Shown here: positions 1-8,487 of the stretch, in pieces
Layout: every line of letters begins with the position of its first letter
Position numbering within the stretch: position 1 is the stretch's first letter
Assembly (NCBI GenBank): GCA_041398605.1
Contig: JAWKUK010000027.1
Location: 1 to 64,000, forward strand
Length of the DNA stretch: 64,000 nucleotides
Reading direction: 5' to 3'
Source of the DNA: JAWKUK01 sp041398605
Lineage (GTDB): Bacteria; Planctomycetota; UBA1135; GCA-002686595
Made by a program: the position numbers and the translations under genes
Notes under the pieces: generated by a model
The model's database searches: none
Seen by the model: only the letters and a program-made list of their open reading frames with translations
What the model was told of the DNA's origin: nothing

Positions 1-462
1 TTGCGCGAGCTCGCGGAGCTCGAGCGGCAGCGCAAGGAGCAAGAGCAGCAGCAGTCGGACGACCAGCAGAAGTCGGACCAACAGCAGAAGAGCGACGACC
101 AGCAGCAGGACGACCAGCAGAAGGCCGACGAGGACCAGCAGTCGCAGGACCAGCAGAAGTCGGACCCGAAGGACGAGCAGCCCTCCGAAGAGTCGCAGCC
201 GCCCGATGAGCAACAACAAGAAGGGGAGCAGCAACAAGAAGGCGAGCAGGAGCCCGAGCAGACGCCCGAGGAGCAGCAAGCGGAAGAGCAGCAGGCCGAA
301 GAGGGGCAAGAGGAAGCGAACCCCGAGCCGACGGAGGTGACCTTGACGAAAGAAGAGCTGCAGCGGCTGTTGCAGCGCATCGAAGAGCAGCGCGAGCTCA
401 GCGAAGAGGTCGACAAGATGTTGCGCCAGCGCTCACGTGGTCGCACTGCTAGGGATTGGTGA
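1..462 (+). CDS. C-terminal tail of a BatB/BatC-like protein (5' end outside window)
   Basis: The reading frame is open from the window edge, so only the last ~153 residues are seen. They are almost entirely Gln/Asp/Glu/Lys, built from short units such as DDQQKSD, then a predicted helix (LTKEELQRLLQRIEEQR). In Bat (Bacteroides aerotolerance) operons the TPR protein BatC, or the fused VWA-TPR protein BatB, ends in this way: a Gln-rich acidic tail then a short helix with a 'xKEExxRLL' pattern. BatD and BatE follow directly, which supports the assignment. The stop overlaps the BatD start (TGATG), so the genes are probably translationally coupled. The domain that would decide between BatB and BatC is not in the window. 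Confidence 0.7.
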   Translation: MRELAELERQRKEQEQQQSDDQQKSDQQQKSDDQQQDDQQKADEDQQSQDQQKSDPKDEQPSEESQPPDEQQQEGEQQQEGEQEPEQTPEEQQAEEQQAEEGQEEANPEPTEVTLTKEELQRLLQRIEEQRELSEEVDKMLRQRSRGRTARDW

Positions 463-2477
463 TGCAGAGACCTATGCCACGCTTTGATTCGAGCCAGCGC
501 GCGCGCGCGACGGGCCCTGTGACCCTGCACGCTCCGGGGCGACCGCGCACCGCAGGGGGCCTGCGCACACCCGCAGCCCAGCGCCGCGCAGGACATCAGC
601 GCAGCCCGGGAGCTCGGGTCAGCCCCCTCGTCCGGGCCTGCGCATGGCTCGCGGCGGCGCTCGGGCTGCTCGCGGGCGGGACCGCTGTGTCTGCTGCGCC
701 GGCGACGCCGCTGGGGCCGAGTGCGGCGCTGCAAGGCGGCCGCACCGGCAGCCCGACAGTCAAGGTGTTCCTGCGCAACGCCACCGTGCGCGTCGGCGAA
801 GCGGCGCAGCTCTTTGTCGAGGTGGACGGCGCCGATCGGGCGGAGATCCTCTCACCGCCGACCGCCAAGGGCCTCTCGTTCGAGCCGGTCAGCGGCCCCT
901 CGCGCCGCGAGAGCTACGTCATCACCAACGGGCGCCAACAGCGCAGCGTGCGCCTGACGTTCTCAACGGCGGCGCGGCCGACCGCGAAGGGCACGTACGA
1001 GATCTCGCCCGTGCGGCTCCGCGTCGACGGGCGCGAAGTCTCGGCGCCGGCGGAGCCGCTGGTGCTGCGTGTCGTCGAGGACCTCGACGCGAGCTCGATG
1101 CTGCTCTTCACGCGCGAAGAGCTGCCCAAGTCCATCTTCGAGGGCGAGCCGTACGACATCGAGCTGCGCTTCGGTTGGGACGCGACCTTGCGCGCGGCCT
1201 CTGTCGAGCTGTCGCTGCCTTGGTGGAACCTCCCGGACGGCGTCCTCGAAGTGAAGGCGCCGGTGGGCTCCGCGCGCGGCCAGCAGGGCATCTTCATCAA
1301 CCGCGCGCGCACACCTGAGCCCGCTGATTATCTGGGCCAGCTCACCGTGAACGGGCAGACGTTCGAGGCGATGCGCCTCAGGCGCCGCTACATCGCGACC
1401 CGCCCAGGCAAGCTGACCTTCGGCCAGTCCGTCTTCGAGTTCAGCCAGCTCCTGCGGCCGGGCTCGGTCTTCGAGGCCGCGACGACGCGTGAGTTCTACG
1501 GCACGTTGCCGGCGTTCGAGCTCGAGGTCCGGCCCATCCCGGAGGAGGGCCGGCCGTTCGAGTGGACCGGCGCCGTCGGGCGCTTCACCGCGGACCGCTC
1601 GCTCGATCGGCGCGATGTCGACGTCGGCGACACGATCAAGCTGCAGGTGGTTTGGTCCGGCCAGGGCAACCTCGAGTTCTTCGAGCCGCCGGACCTCACG
1701 CGGGTCGCTGGGTTCGAGGGCTTCCGCGTCCTGGGCGTCGACGATGACCGCGACCCCGACCGACGGCGGGTCGTGTACGACCTCGTGCCGCTGCGCGCGG
1801 GCGATCAGACCGTGCCTGCGGTGCCGCTGCACGTCTTCGATACCCACGACGAGCGCTTCGTGCGCATCGACACCGAGCCGCTGACCCTGCGCGTGCGCAA
1901 GGTCGATGGCGCGGACGACCCGTTCGCGAACCTCGGCGCAAAGGCTGACGGGAGCGAGCCGGAGGTCGTGCTCGACATCGTCGACATCGACCCGACCCCG
2001 AAACAAGGCCCGGACCCGGCCGGTCCGAGCGCGCCGCTGGCCTTTGGCGCGCTCGGAGCGCTGCTCGTCGTATGGCCGTTCGCGCGCAGAGCTGTGCGGC
2101 GCGGCGGTGATCCGGCGTCCGCGTCCGCGCGCCGACGGCGCACCGCGCGGCGCGGCCTCGCGCGCGCGTTGCAGGCCGCGGGCACGGACCCGTGGCGCAT
2201 GTCCGAGGCGCTCGCCGAGTACCTCGCGGCGCGCACGGGCGAGCCCCCCGCGGCTTGGGTCGGACGCGATCTCCGCGAGTGGCGCGCGACCGCCGAGCGG
2301 CGCGGCGCGGCGGGCGTCCCGACCGAAGCGGCGCTGCAAGGGCTGGTCGAGGTCGTGCGCGAGCTCGATCGCGCGCGCTTTGCCGCGGACCGCGAACGGC
2401 CCCTGGCGGGCCAGGTCGCGGTGGATCGCGGGCGTGTCCTGGAGGTCGTCGACGCGCTCCGTGGGGGGCTCCTATGA
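462..2477 (+). CDS. batD: BatD-like membrane protein (oxygen tolerance family)
   Basis: 671 residues. A hydrophobic segment near residues 57-80 (ACAWLAAALGLLAGG) follows an unusually long Arg-rich N-terminus and looks like a signal/anchor. The body has repeated beta-rich Ig-like segments (for example VKVFLRNATVRVGEAAQLFV). A C-terminal membrane helix (APLAFGALGALLVVWPFARR, ~residues 525-545) is followed by a basic cytoplasmic tail. This matches the BatD architecture: periplasmic Ig-like domains, one C-terminal membrane helix and a cytoplasmic tail. The start is the ATG at 462, preceded by AGGG seven bases upstream; an in-frame TTG at 456 is possible. Its stop overlaps the BatE start by four bases. 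Bat proteins are thought to form an envelope complex linked to MoxR ATPases, but their biochemical role is unknown. Confidence 0.8.
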   Translation: MQRPMPRFDSSQRARATGPVTLHAPGRPRTAGGLRTPAAQRRAGHQRSPGARVSPLVRACAWLAAALGLLAGGTAVSAAPATPLGPSAALQGGRTGSPTVKVFLRNATVRVGEAAQLFVEVDGADRAEILSPPTAKGLSFEPVSGPSRRESYVITNGRQQRSVRLTFSTAARPTAKGTYEISPVRLRVDGREVSAPAEPLVLRVVEDLDASSMLLFTREELPKSIFEGEPYDIELRFGWDATLRAASVELSLPWWNLPDGVLEVKAPVGSARGQQGIFINRARTPEPADYLGQLTVNGQTFEAMRLRRRYIATRPGKLTFGQSVFEFSQLLRPGSVFEAATTREFYGTLPAFELEVRPIPEEGRPFEWTGAVGRFTADRSLDRRDVDVGDTIKLQVVWSGQGNLEFFEPPDLTRVAGFEGFRVLGVDDDRDPDRRRVVYDLVPLRAGDQTVPAVPLHVFDTHDERFVRIDTEPLTLRVRKVDGADDPFANLGAKADGSEPEVVLDIVDIDPTPKQGPDPAGPSAPLAFGALGALLVVWPFARRAVRRGGDPASASARRRRTARRGLARALQAAGTDPWRMSEALAEYLAARTGEPPAAWVGRDLREWRATAERRGAAGVPTEAALQGLVEVVRELDRARFAADRERPLAGQVAVDRGRVLEVVDALRGGLL

Positions 2478-3328
2478 ACACACGCACTCGATCTTGGCGC
2501 CTTGGCCTCGTCGCGGCGGCGCTCGCGCTGTGTGGGGTGGTGGCTCCAGCGCGCGCGCTGGCCGCCTCGCCCGCTGTGGCGCGGGCCGCTCCAACGTCAC
2601 CGCCGGCGAGCGCGTCGGCGCAGGCCGTTGGCGCGCCGCTGGACGAGGGCGCGCCGCTGGATGAGGGCGCCGCCCTCTTTCGGAAAGGCGAGTTCGCTGC
2701 CGCCGACCAGGCGTGGCGCGTCGCCCTCGAAGCCGCGTCGACGGCGCGTGAGCGCGCGCGGATCACCTTCAACCTCGGCAACACGGCCTATCGCCGCGGC
2801 GCGCCGCTCGAGGCGGTCGGGTGGTACACGGCGAGCCTCGAGTACGACCCGCGCGCGTCGGCGACCCTGAAGAACCTCGCGCTCGCGCGCGCGGACGCCG
2901 GGCTCGGGCCGCGCGACTCCGGCAGCTTGACGTCGGCCCTCGCGCGGGCGGTCAGCGCGTTCACGCCCGCTGAGGCCGGCTGGCTCGCGCTCTTCGGGGT
3001 CGTCCTCCTCGCGGCCGGGTGTGTCATCGAGGCGGTGTTCGGCGGCGCCAGGGGGCGCCTCGCCTTGGCGGTCGGGTTCCTGCTCGCCGGCATCGCGTTT
3101 GGCCCCTTGGTGCACCACGCGACCCGCCTGGAGGGGGAGCGCGCCCTGGTGGCCGACACCAAGGGCCTGACCAAGCGGGCGGAGCCGCGCGGGGACGCGA
3201 AGGGGCTCGGCGAGCTCGCCCCTGGCGAGATCGTCCTCGTTCGTGATCACTACCTGGATTGGACCCGCGTCCGCGCCAAAGGTGGCGAGTTCTGGGTGCT
3301 GAGCGCGGGGTTGTTCTCTCTACGATGA
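2474..3328 (+). CDS. batE: BatE-like TPR/SH3 protein
   Basis: 284 residues with an N-terminal signal peptide (LGLVAAALALCGVVAPARALA). Two or three TPR motifs follow at roughly residues 60-140 (FNLGNTAYRRGAPLEAVGWY). Two membrane helices lie near 160-210 (LALFGVVLLAAGCVIEAVFG and LALAVGFLLAGIAFGPLV). A C-terminal SH3-like module (ELAPGEIVLVRDHYLDWTRV) ends the protein. This domain order is that of BatE. The ATG at 2474 overlaps the batD stop (ATGA), so translation is probably coupled. An 18-bp duplication (~2634-2669) encodes GAPLDE twice just after the signal peptide. BatE is the last Bat gene here; the next gene is unrelated by sequence. Confidence 0.75.
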   Translation: MNTRTRSWRLGLVAAALALCGVVAPARALAASPAVARAAPTSPPASASAQAVGAPLDEGAPLDEGAALFRKGEFAAADQAWRVALEAASTARERARITFNLGNTAYRRGAPLEAVGWYTASLEYDPRASATLKNLALARADAGLGPRDSGSLTSALARAVSAFTPAEAGWLALFGVVLLAAGCVIEAVFGGARGRLALAVGFLLAGIAFGPLVHHATRLEGERALVADTKGLTKRAEPRGDAKGLGELAPGEIVLVRDHYLDWTRVRAKGGEFWVLSAGLFSLR

Positions 3329-3352
3329 GGGCGGCCAAGGGCCCGCCCCTCG

Positions 3353-4954
3353 ATGACTCCCGAGTCCCAGTCCGCCGCCGGCGCGCACCGCGTCCAGCCC
3401 CGCGCGCGAGCGCTCGCGCGGGCAGGGATGTGGCGCTGCGCCCTCGTGACCGTCGCCGCCGTGAGCTGCGGTCCCGCAGAGCATCCGCTGCGGCGCGTCG
3501 AGCGCGGCGAGGCTCAGGTGACCGGCCGAGGGATGCTCGTCATCGCGATCGACGGTCTGCGCTTCGATCGCACGTCACTCGGCCGGACCGACCGTGACAC
3601 GACGCCGTTCCTGCGCCGGCTCGCGGCGGAGGGCGCGAGCTTCGACGACACGTGGGGGACGAGCACCGCGCGCTTCGACGCGCACGTCTCGCTGTTGACG
3701 GGCGCAGACCCGCTGATCGGGCGGCGCCCACCCGTGCAGGACTCGTCGCAGTCGGCGGCCCCGGTGTCGTTGCCGCTGGTCCTGCCGGGCGCGGCACCCT
3801 CGGTCGCCGTGCGGTTCCTCGCGGGCGGCTGGACGACCGCTGCGTTTGTCGATCACACGGAGCTCTCGAAGGTCCGCGGGCTCGACCGCGGCTTCCAGCG
3901 CTTCTTCGAGTACGCGGGGCGCGGCGACGTGTCCGACCGGCGGGGCGAGGGCGCGTTCGGCGTCGGCGCGCGTGTCATCCAATGGATCAATGCGCGCGAC
4001 CTCGACGAGGATTGGTTCGCGTATGTGCACCTCGGGGACCTCGAGCGGGTGTTCCAGCGACCGCCGCAGCCGGTGCCAACGAGCTGGCACGTCGCCCCCG
4101 AAACGAATCCGACGTATGTGCCCGTCGCGCGGGCCGAACCGACGTTCCATGCGCTGCCCGCGTCCCGGGTCGGCGGCAACGCCGCGTCGCTCGCTGCGCT
4201 CGAGCTGCAGTACGACGCGGAGCTCGCGGCGGTCGATCGCATCCTCGAGCGCATCGTGCGCCACGTCGACGAGTTCGGTCGGTCCAAGCTCGTGACGGTC
4301 GTGATCGTGGGCACCTACGGCGTGCCGTTCGGGGAGAGCGGGCTCTACTTGAGCCCTGGCCTGCCCGATGCGCCGGACTTGCGGGTGCCCTGGGTCATGC
4401 GTCCTGCCGTCGAAACCGGCGTGCCGCCTGGGACACACATCGAGGCCATCGCTTCGATCATGGACGTTGCTCCCACTCTGTTGAACCTGGCGGGCCTCAA
4501 CGCGCCTGGGACCATGCATGGCCTGTCGCGGGCCGCGGAATTGCGCGATCACGCGGCTGCGCCCGCGCGGGGCGTGCTGTTCGCGCGCTCACACGTCGGG
4601 ACCGGTGGGTGCATCGTGACGGACGCAGCCCATTGGGCGCTGTTCCATCCAACGATGGCCGCTGGTGACCTCGCCGAATCGTGGTCAGGCGAGCGGGTCG
4701 GGGACCCCAGCAACCGCGTGCGCGCGCTCGGGACGCGCGTCGGCCCCGCGTCCGCGCGCTCGCTTGAGTTCCTTTCGAGCCCGGAGCCGGAGCGCGCCGC
4801 GTACTCCGCGTTCGAGGCCCTTTGGCGGCGCTGGATGACGCTGACGTCCGAAGCGCGGGACGGCCTGCAATTCGGCGGTGGGCGCGCGCGCGCGGAGATC
4901 GCCGCAGAGCTGCGTGCGTTTCAGGGGCCCACGGGTTTGCCCCCGGGATCCTAG
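3353..4954 (+). CDS. sulfatase-fold lipoprotein, catalytic residues replaced
   Basis: 533 residues of the alkaline phosphatase/sulfatase superfamily. A lipobox (VTVAAVSC, Cys39) suggests outer- or inner-membrane lipidation. The first metal-binding strand is intact (VIAIDGLRFD, Asp67), and the SLLTG helix is present. The CxPxR formylglycine motif is absent: the corresponding segment reads TSTARFDAHVSLLTG, with Arg and His where Cys and Arg would be. The usual DHG metal motif is replaced by Thr321-Tyr322-Gly323 (IVGTYGVPFGESG). It is therefore probably not an active sulfatase. The start is taken at 3353; ATG 3428 (MWRCALVTVAAVSC) would give a more normal-length lipoprotein signal and may be the real start. 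It lies 24 bases after batE, so co-transcription is possible. Confidence 0.75.
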   Translation: MTPESQSAAGAHRVQPRARALARAGMWRCALVTVAAVSCGPAEHPLRRVERGEAQVTGRGMLVIAIDGLRFDRTSLGRTDRDTTPFLRRLAAEGASFDDTWGTSTARFDAHVSLLTGADPLIGRRPPVQDSSQSAAPVSLPLVLPGAAPSVAVRFLAGGWTTAAFVDHTELSKVRGLDRGFQRFFEYAGRGDVSDRRGEGAFGVGARVIQWINARDLDEDWFAYVHLGDLERVFQRPPQPVPTSWHVAPETNPTYVPVARAEPTFHALPASRVGGNAASLAALELQYDAELAAVDRILERIVRHVDEFGRSKLVTVVIVGTYGVPFGESGLYLSPGLPDAPDLRVPWVMRPAVETGVPPGTHIEAIASIMDVAPTLLNLAGLNAPGTMHGLSRAAELRDHAAAPARGVLFARSHVGTGGCIVTDAAHWALFHPTMAAGDLAESWSGERVGDPSNRVRALGTRVGPASARSLEFLSSPEPERAAYSAFEALWRRWMTLTSEARDGLQFGGGRARAEIAAELRAFQGPTGLPPGS

Positions 4955-4963
4955 GAGTTTGCG

Positions 4964-5106
4964 CCACAGAACGCGGTTCGCAGCGTGGTGCGCCCGTGCG
5001 TTGGAGCAAGGCGCAGCAAGTTCCTCATAGCTTGATGCTATTTGGAACCTTGCTGCAACGCGGCTCCGGCGCGCGGGAGCGCCGCGATGCGAATCGCGTT
5101 CTGTGG
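4964..5106. repeat. long imperfect inverted repeat (143-nt hairpin)
   Basis: Arms 4964-5030 and 5038-5106 flank a 7-base loop (CTTGATG). My hand alignment gives 53 Watson-Crick pairs over about 69 columns, with the outermost 12 (CCACAGAACGCG) perfect. Six further positions are G-U compatible when the plus strand is the RNA; only one or two doubtful columns would wobble in the opposite RNA. This suggests selection on a plus-strand RNA fold. The element fills the gap between convergent genes, a sulfatase-like gene ending at 4954 and a histidine phosphatase gene ending at 5124. It is much longer than a normal terminator. It may be a REP/MITE-like element or a structured 3' RNA; no second copy was noticed in this window. 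Confidence 0.75.
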
Positions 5107-5123
5107 GGCAGGCTCTTCTTCGC

Positions 5124-5879
5124 TCAGCGCGCCAGGCGCGCAACGACGTCGAGCGGCGGGCCGCTGGCCAGCTCCGCCGCCGGCGGGCGGTTCATGTACG
5201 CGACATTCGTTCGCGCGAGCGTCCAGCCGTCTGGCTCGTCGATCAACAGGCAGCCGTGCGCCGTGTCGAGCCTGAGGCCGTGGCTCGCGACGGCGGGCAG
5301 CCCGAGCGCGGCGCCGATGAGCGCGCGGATCGCCTGGCGGTGTGCGGTGACGACGAGCGTCGTGTCGTGGCCCAGGCTCGAGTGCGCGAGCAGCGCGTCG
5401 AGCGCCGCCGTCGTGCGTGCGCGCAGCTCGGCCTCGCTGTCGCCTGCGTGGCCGCGCCAGCCGAAGGGGTCGCGCCAGTACGCGTCGGCGTCTGCGCGCC
5501 AGCGCGCGTGATACTCCGCGAGCGGCAGCCCCTGCCATGCGCCGCGGTTGACCTCGCGCAGGCGCGCGTCGACGATGAGCTCGCAGCCCGCGCGCTCCGC
5601 GACGGCCGCGCCGAGCGCGAGGGCGCGGGAGAGCGGTGAGCTCGCGACACAGACCGGGCGCAGGTCTCCGAGCGCCGCGGCCGCGGCCTCAGTCTCTCGC
5701 CGCCCCGCCTCGGACAACTGGACGTCGAGGTCGCCATAGGCGCTGTCGCCTGCGTCGACGCTGCCGTGGCGCACGAGCCAAACCTGAGTCCCGCGGCCAG
5801 GGCCACGCCACGGGGGGCGAGCAGGGTCGTTCTGCGAGAGCGCCCCTGTGAGCTCAGGGGGGCAGGGAGGCGGCGTCAT
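5124..5879 (-). CDS. histidine phosphatase family protein
   Basis: 251 residues of the phosphoglycerate mutase-like (histidine phosphatase) superfamily. The catalytic RHG motif is present (VWLVRHGSVD), as are the conserved Glu region (LREVNRGAWQGLPL) and the second catalytic His (LVVTAHRQAIRALIG). The arrangement resembles the CobC/GpmB-type small phosphatases, but no substrate can be assigned. Start choice is uncertain: ATGs at 5879, 5885 and 5897 all fit. 5879 is preferred because GGGG lies about nine bases upstream. It converges on the sulfatase-like gene across the long hairpin, and is divergent from the ferredoxin gene at 6039. Confidence 0.8.
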   Translation of the reverse strand: MTPPPCPPELTGALSQNDPARPPWRGPGRGTQVWLVRHGSVDAGDSAYGDLDVQLSEAGRRETEAAAAALGDLRPVCVASSPLSRALALGAAVAERAGCELIVDARLREVNRGAWQGLPLAEYHARWRADADAYWRDPFGWRGHAGDSEAELRARTTAALDALLAHSSLGHDTTLVVTAHRQAIRALIGAALGLPAVASHGLRLDTAHGCLLIDEPDGWTLARTNVAYMNRPPAAELASGPPLDVVARLAR

Positions 5880-6038
5880 GCGCATGGGCCCCAGCATAGT
5901 CTGCACGCGGCGCGGATCGACGCGCGGCCGGGCGACGCCTCGGGGCAGCGTTCCGAATCGCTGCTTGCGATGGCCGTGCTCCCCGACGACGATGCCCCAG
6001 CGCGGTGTTGCGCACAAAACCATCCCAGGAACCGAGAC

Positions 6039-6323
6039 ATGCCCAAGCTCACGTTCGCGGTCACCGGCGAGGCCCACGAGGTCCCGGAAGGCACGCGCTT
6101 CCTCGATTACTGCCAAGAGAACGACATGCCGCACGACTTCGGCTGCACGGTCGGTAGCTGCGGCACCTGCGCCCTGGTCGTCGTATCGGGCGGCGAGGCG
6201 CTCGCGCCGGCGAGCGACGATGAGCAGGAGACGGTCGAGATGGCGACCGGTGAGGCGAACGCGCGCCTCGGCTGTCAGCTCGTCATCAACTGCGATGTGA
6301 CCGTGCGCCCCGCGCAGGTCTGA
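6039..6323 (+). CDS. 2Fe-2S ferredoxin
   Basis: 94 residues, typical for a plant-type [2Fe-2S] ferredoxin. The cluster ligands are Cys36, Cys41, Cys44 and Cys79 (FGCTVGSCGTC ... LGCQL), the usual C-x4-C-x2-C...C pattern. An extra Cys25 lies outside it. A ribosome site (CAGGAA) sits about eight bases before the ATG. It should act as a cytoplasmic one-electron carrier; no reductase or partner oxygenase is adjacent, so its partner is unknown. The next gene, CorA-like, starts about 40 bases downstream on the same strand and may be co-transcribed. Confidence 0.9.
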   Translation: MPKLTFAVTGEAHEVPEGTRFLDYCQENDMPHDFGCTVGSCGTCALVVVSGGEALAPASDDEQETVEMATGEANARLGCQLVINCDVTVRPAQV

Positions 6324-6362
6324 GCGCCTCGGGGCGTGGCGCTCGAGCCCCGCGCCCAAGCT

Positions 6363-7493
6363 ATGCGTTCCAATCGGCTGATCTTCCGCAGGGGCGGCCG
6401 CCCGGGGGCTGCCCCGGGCACTGTCCGCGTGCCCGAGGACGCCGCGCCGCCGCGCGTGGAGGTCTTTCGCTACCTCGGGCCTGAGCTCGAGGTGCGACGA
6501 GTCAAGGACGCTTCGGAGGCGCGCGCGTTTACGCTCGCAGCGACCGCGTCCACAGATTCGGCGGCCGACAGCTCCTCCCCGACGCTCTGGGTCGATGTCG
6601 AAGGGATCGGCGACGCGCCGTTGATCGAGGGCTTCCGTGACGCCTTTGGCCTGCACGGGCTCGCGCTGGAAGACGTCGGCAACGTCGGTCAGCGGCCGAA
6701 GTACGAGGACTACGACGGAGTGCTGTTCGTCGTCGCGCGGATGTTCGTCGTCGAGGAAGGTCACGTCCTCGACGAACAGGTAGCGTTCTTCGTTGGCGAG
6801 GACTTCGTCATCACGTTCCAGGAGCAGGGCGGCGACTCGTTCCAGCCCGTGCGCGAGCGCTTGCGCAAGGGGCGCCTAGCGCTGCGCAACGGCGGCCCTG
6901 GGTACCTCTTCGTCGCGCTCCTCGACGCGATCGTCGACGGGTACTACCCGGTGCTCGAGGTCCTGTCCGAGCGGCTCGAGGCGCTCGAGCTGCGTGTCAT
7001 CCACGACACGTCGCCGGACCTCTTGGAGAACGTCTACCGCGTGCGCCGTGAGATCCTGGCGCTGCGGCGCGCGTTCTGGCCCTTGCGCGAGGTCACGATG
7101 GGGCTCCTGCGCGATCCGCACCCGCGGGTCCCCGAGGCGGCGCTGCACCATTTGCGCGACGTCGGCGATCACGTCGTGCAAGCGGTCGACGTCGTCGAGA
7201 CGTACCGCGAGCTCGCGGCGAGCCTCGTCGACGTGCACCTGTCGATGGTGGGGCAGCGCACGAACGAGGTCATGCGCGTCTTGACGGTCATCACAGCGGT
7301 GTTCATTCCGTTGAGCTTTCTCGCGGCCGTCTACGGGATGAACTTCGATGACATGCCGGAGCTGCATTGGCGCCACGGCTATGCGCTGTTCTGGTTCTTG
7401 TGCGGCGCGGTCGCAGTGGGCCTGCTCGTGGCCTTTCAGCGCTTGGGCTGGCTGCGGCGCCCCGAGGCGCGCACTCCGCGTCACCGCCCCTGA
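6363..7493 (+). CDS. corA: CorA-family magnesium/divalent cation transporter
   Basis: 376 residues from the ATG at 6363; a GTG at 6336 would add nine. The N-terminal cytoplasmic domain is followed by a long helical stalk (~residues 205-310) and two C-terminal membrane helices (VLTVITAVFIPLSFLAAVYG and ALFWFLCGAVAVGLLVAF). The signature GMN tripeptide at the end of the first helix is present (YGMNFDDMPELHW). This is the standard CorA topology, a pentameric inner-membrane channel for Mg2+ (sometimes Co2+/Ni2+ or Zn2+). The loop after GMN has acidic residues, as in true CorA. No leader RNA that would indicate Mg2+ regulation is visible upstream. Confidence 0.9.
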   Translation: MRSNRLIFRRGGRPGAAPGTVRVPEDAAPPRVEVFRYLGPELEVRRVKDASEARAFTLAATASTDSAADSSSPTLWVDVEGIGDAPLIEGFRDAFGLHGLALEDVGNVGQRPKYEDYDGVLFVVARMFVVEEGHVLDEQVAFFVGEDFVITFQEQGGDSFQPVRERLRKGRLALRNGGPGYLFVALLDAIVDGYYPVLEVLSERLEALELRVIHDTSPDLLENVYRVRREILALRRAFWPLREVTMGLLRDPHPRVPEAALHHLRDVGDHVVQAVDVVETYRELAASLVDVHLSMVGQRTNEVMRVLTVITAVFIPLSFLAAVYGMNFDDMPELHWRHGYALFWFLCGAVAVGLLVAFQRLGWLRRPEARTPRHRP

Positions 7494-7587
7494 AGCATGA
7501 CCGGGTCGGTCCTCCGCGCATGGCGGCGCAGCGGCTGGCTGCGCTCGGCGAGGCGCGCGATGGGCGCCATGCGGTAGGCTGGGCGGA

Positions 7588-8424
7588 ATGTGGCGTGTCC
7601 CTCATCGAATCGTCCCTGCGCACTTCGCGCCGCTCCTGCTCGCGCTCCTCTGCACGGCGTGCGCAGCCTCCCGTAGTGCGGCGTCGGGGGCCCCGTCGGC
7701 GCAGGCGCTGCGGGTCGTGTCCTACAACATCAGGCACGGCCTCGGCCTGGACGGGCAGCTCGACCTCGCGCGCGTCGCGCGTGTGCTCGCCGCGGAGGCG
7801 CCGGATGTGGTGCTCTTGCAGGAGGTCGACGAGCGCACAGCGCGCGCGCTCGGCGTGGACCAAGCCGCGGCGTTGGGCACGGAGCTCGGCATGAGCGCGC
7901 ACTTTGCGCCGTTCATGGACTACGGCGGCGGGCGCTATGGGCTCGCGATCTTGAGCCGGCTGCCGGTGGCGTCGGCGACGCAGGTCGCGCTCCCGCCCGG
8001 CAAGCAGGAGCCGCGCGCTGCGCTCGTCATTACGCTCGCAGGGGCCGGCGCGGGGCTGCACGTCGCGAACGCGCACCTCGATTGGCTCGCAGAGGACACG
8101 GAGCGCGTGGCTCAAGCGCGCGCGCTTTGCGAGGTGCTCGTGGCGCTCCCGGGGCGCGTCGTGTTCGGCGGCGACCTGAACGACGTGCCCGACAGCGCGA
8201 CGCTCCGGACGTTTGTCGACGCAGGCTTCGTGCGCCTCGGGCCGTCGGCGGCGACGTTCCCCGCGGACGCGCCCGTGAAGACCATCGATCACTTCCTCTG
8301 GCGCGGCGACGGGCCGGGCGACACCGTCGACGTGGACGCGCGCGTCGACGTCGTCGCGGAGCCGCTCGCGTCGGACCACCGCCCGGTCGCCCTGCAGCTC
8401 ACGTTGGGGACAGGCGAGCGCTGA
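7588..8424 (+). CDS. endonuclease/exonuclease/phosphatase family lipoprotein
   Basis: 278 residues. The signal peptide ends in a lipobox (ALLCTAC, near residue 25). The EEP fold motifs follow in order: VVSYNIRHG, VVLLQEVDERT (metal-binding Glu), NAHLDWL, FGGDLNDVPDS (catalytic Asp/Asn), TIDHFLW and SDHRPVAL (catalytic His). All catalytic positions look intact, so an active Mg-dependent phosphodiesterase is likely, exported to the envelope. The substrate cannot be told: relatives cleave DNA, phospholipids or inositol phosphates. It converges on the next gene with a GC-rich hairpin between them. Confidence 0.85.
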   Translation: MWRVPHRIVPAHFAPLLLALLCTACAASRSAASGAPSAQALRVVSYNIRHGLGLDGQLDLARVARVLAAEAPDVVLLQEVDERTARALGVDQAAALGTELGMSAHFAPFMDYGGGRYGLAILSRLPVASATQVALPPGKQEPRAALVITLAGAGAGLHVANAHLDWLAEDTERVAQARALCEVLVALPGRVVFGGDLNDVPDSATLRTFVDAGFVRLGPSAATFPADAPVKTIDHFLWRGDGPGDTVDVDARVDVVAEPLASDHRPVALQLTLGTGER

Positions 8425-8434
8425 GCCGGAGCGG

Positions 8435-8478
8435 CGGCGGCCAGCTCGGGCGGCCGTCGCGGCGCCGCGCGGCCGCCG
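8435..8478. terminator. possible bidirectional terminator hairpin
   Basis: CGGCGGCC (8435-8442) and GGCCGCCG (8471-8478) form an 8-bp perfect stem between the convergent genes ending at 8424 and 8488. The 28-base loop is itself GC-rich and can pair further. No U-tract follows, so this is only a candidate. Confidence 0.3.
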
Positions 8479-8487
8479 AAGCGTGGC

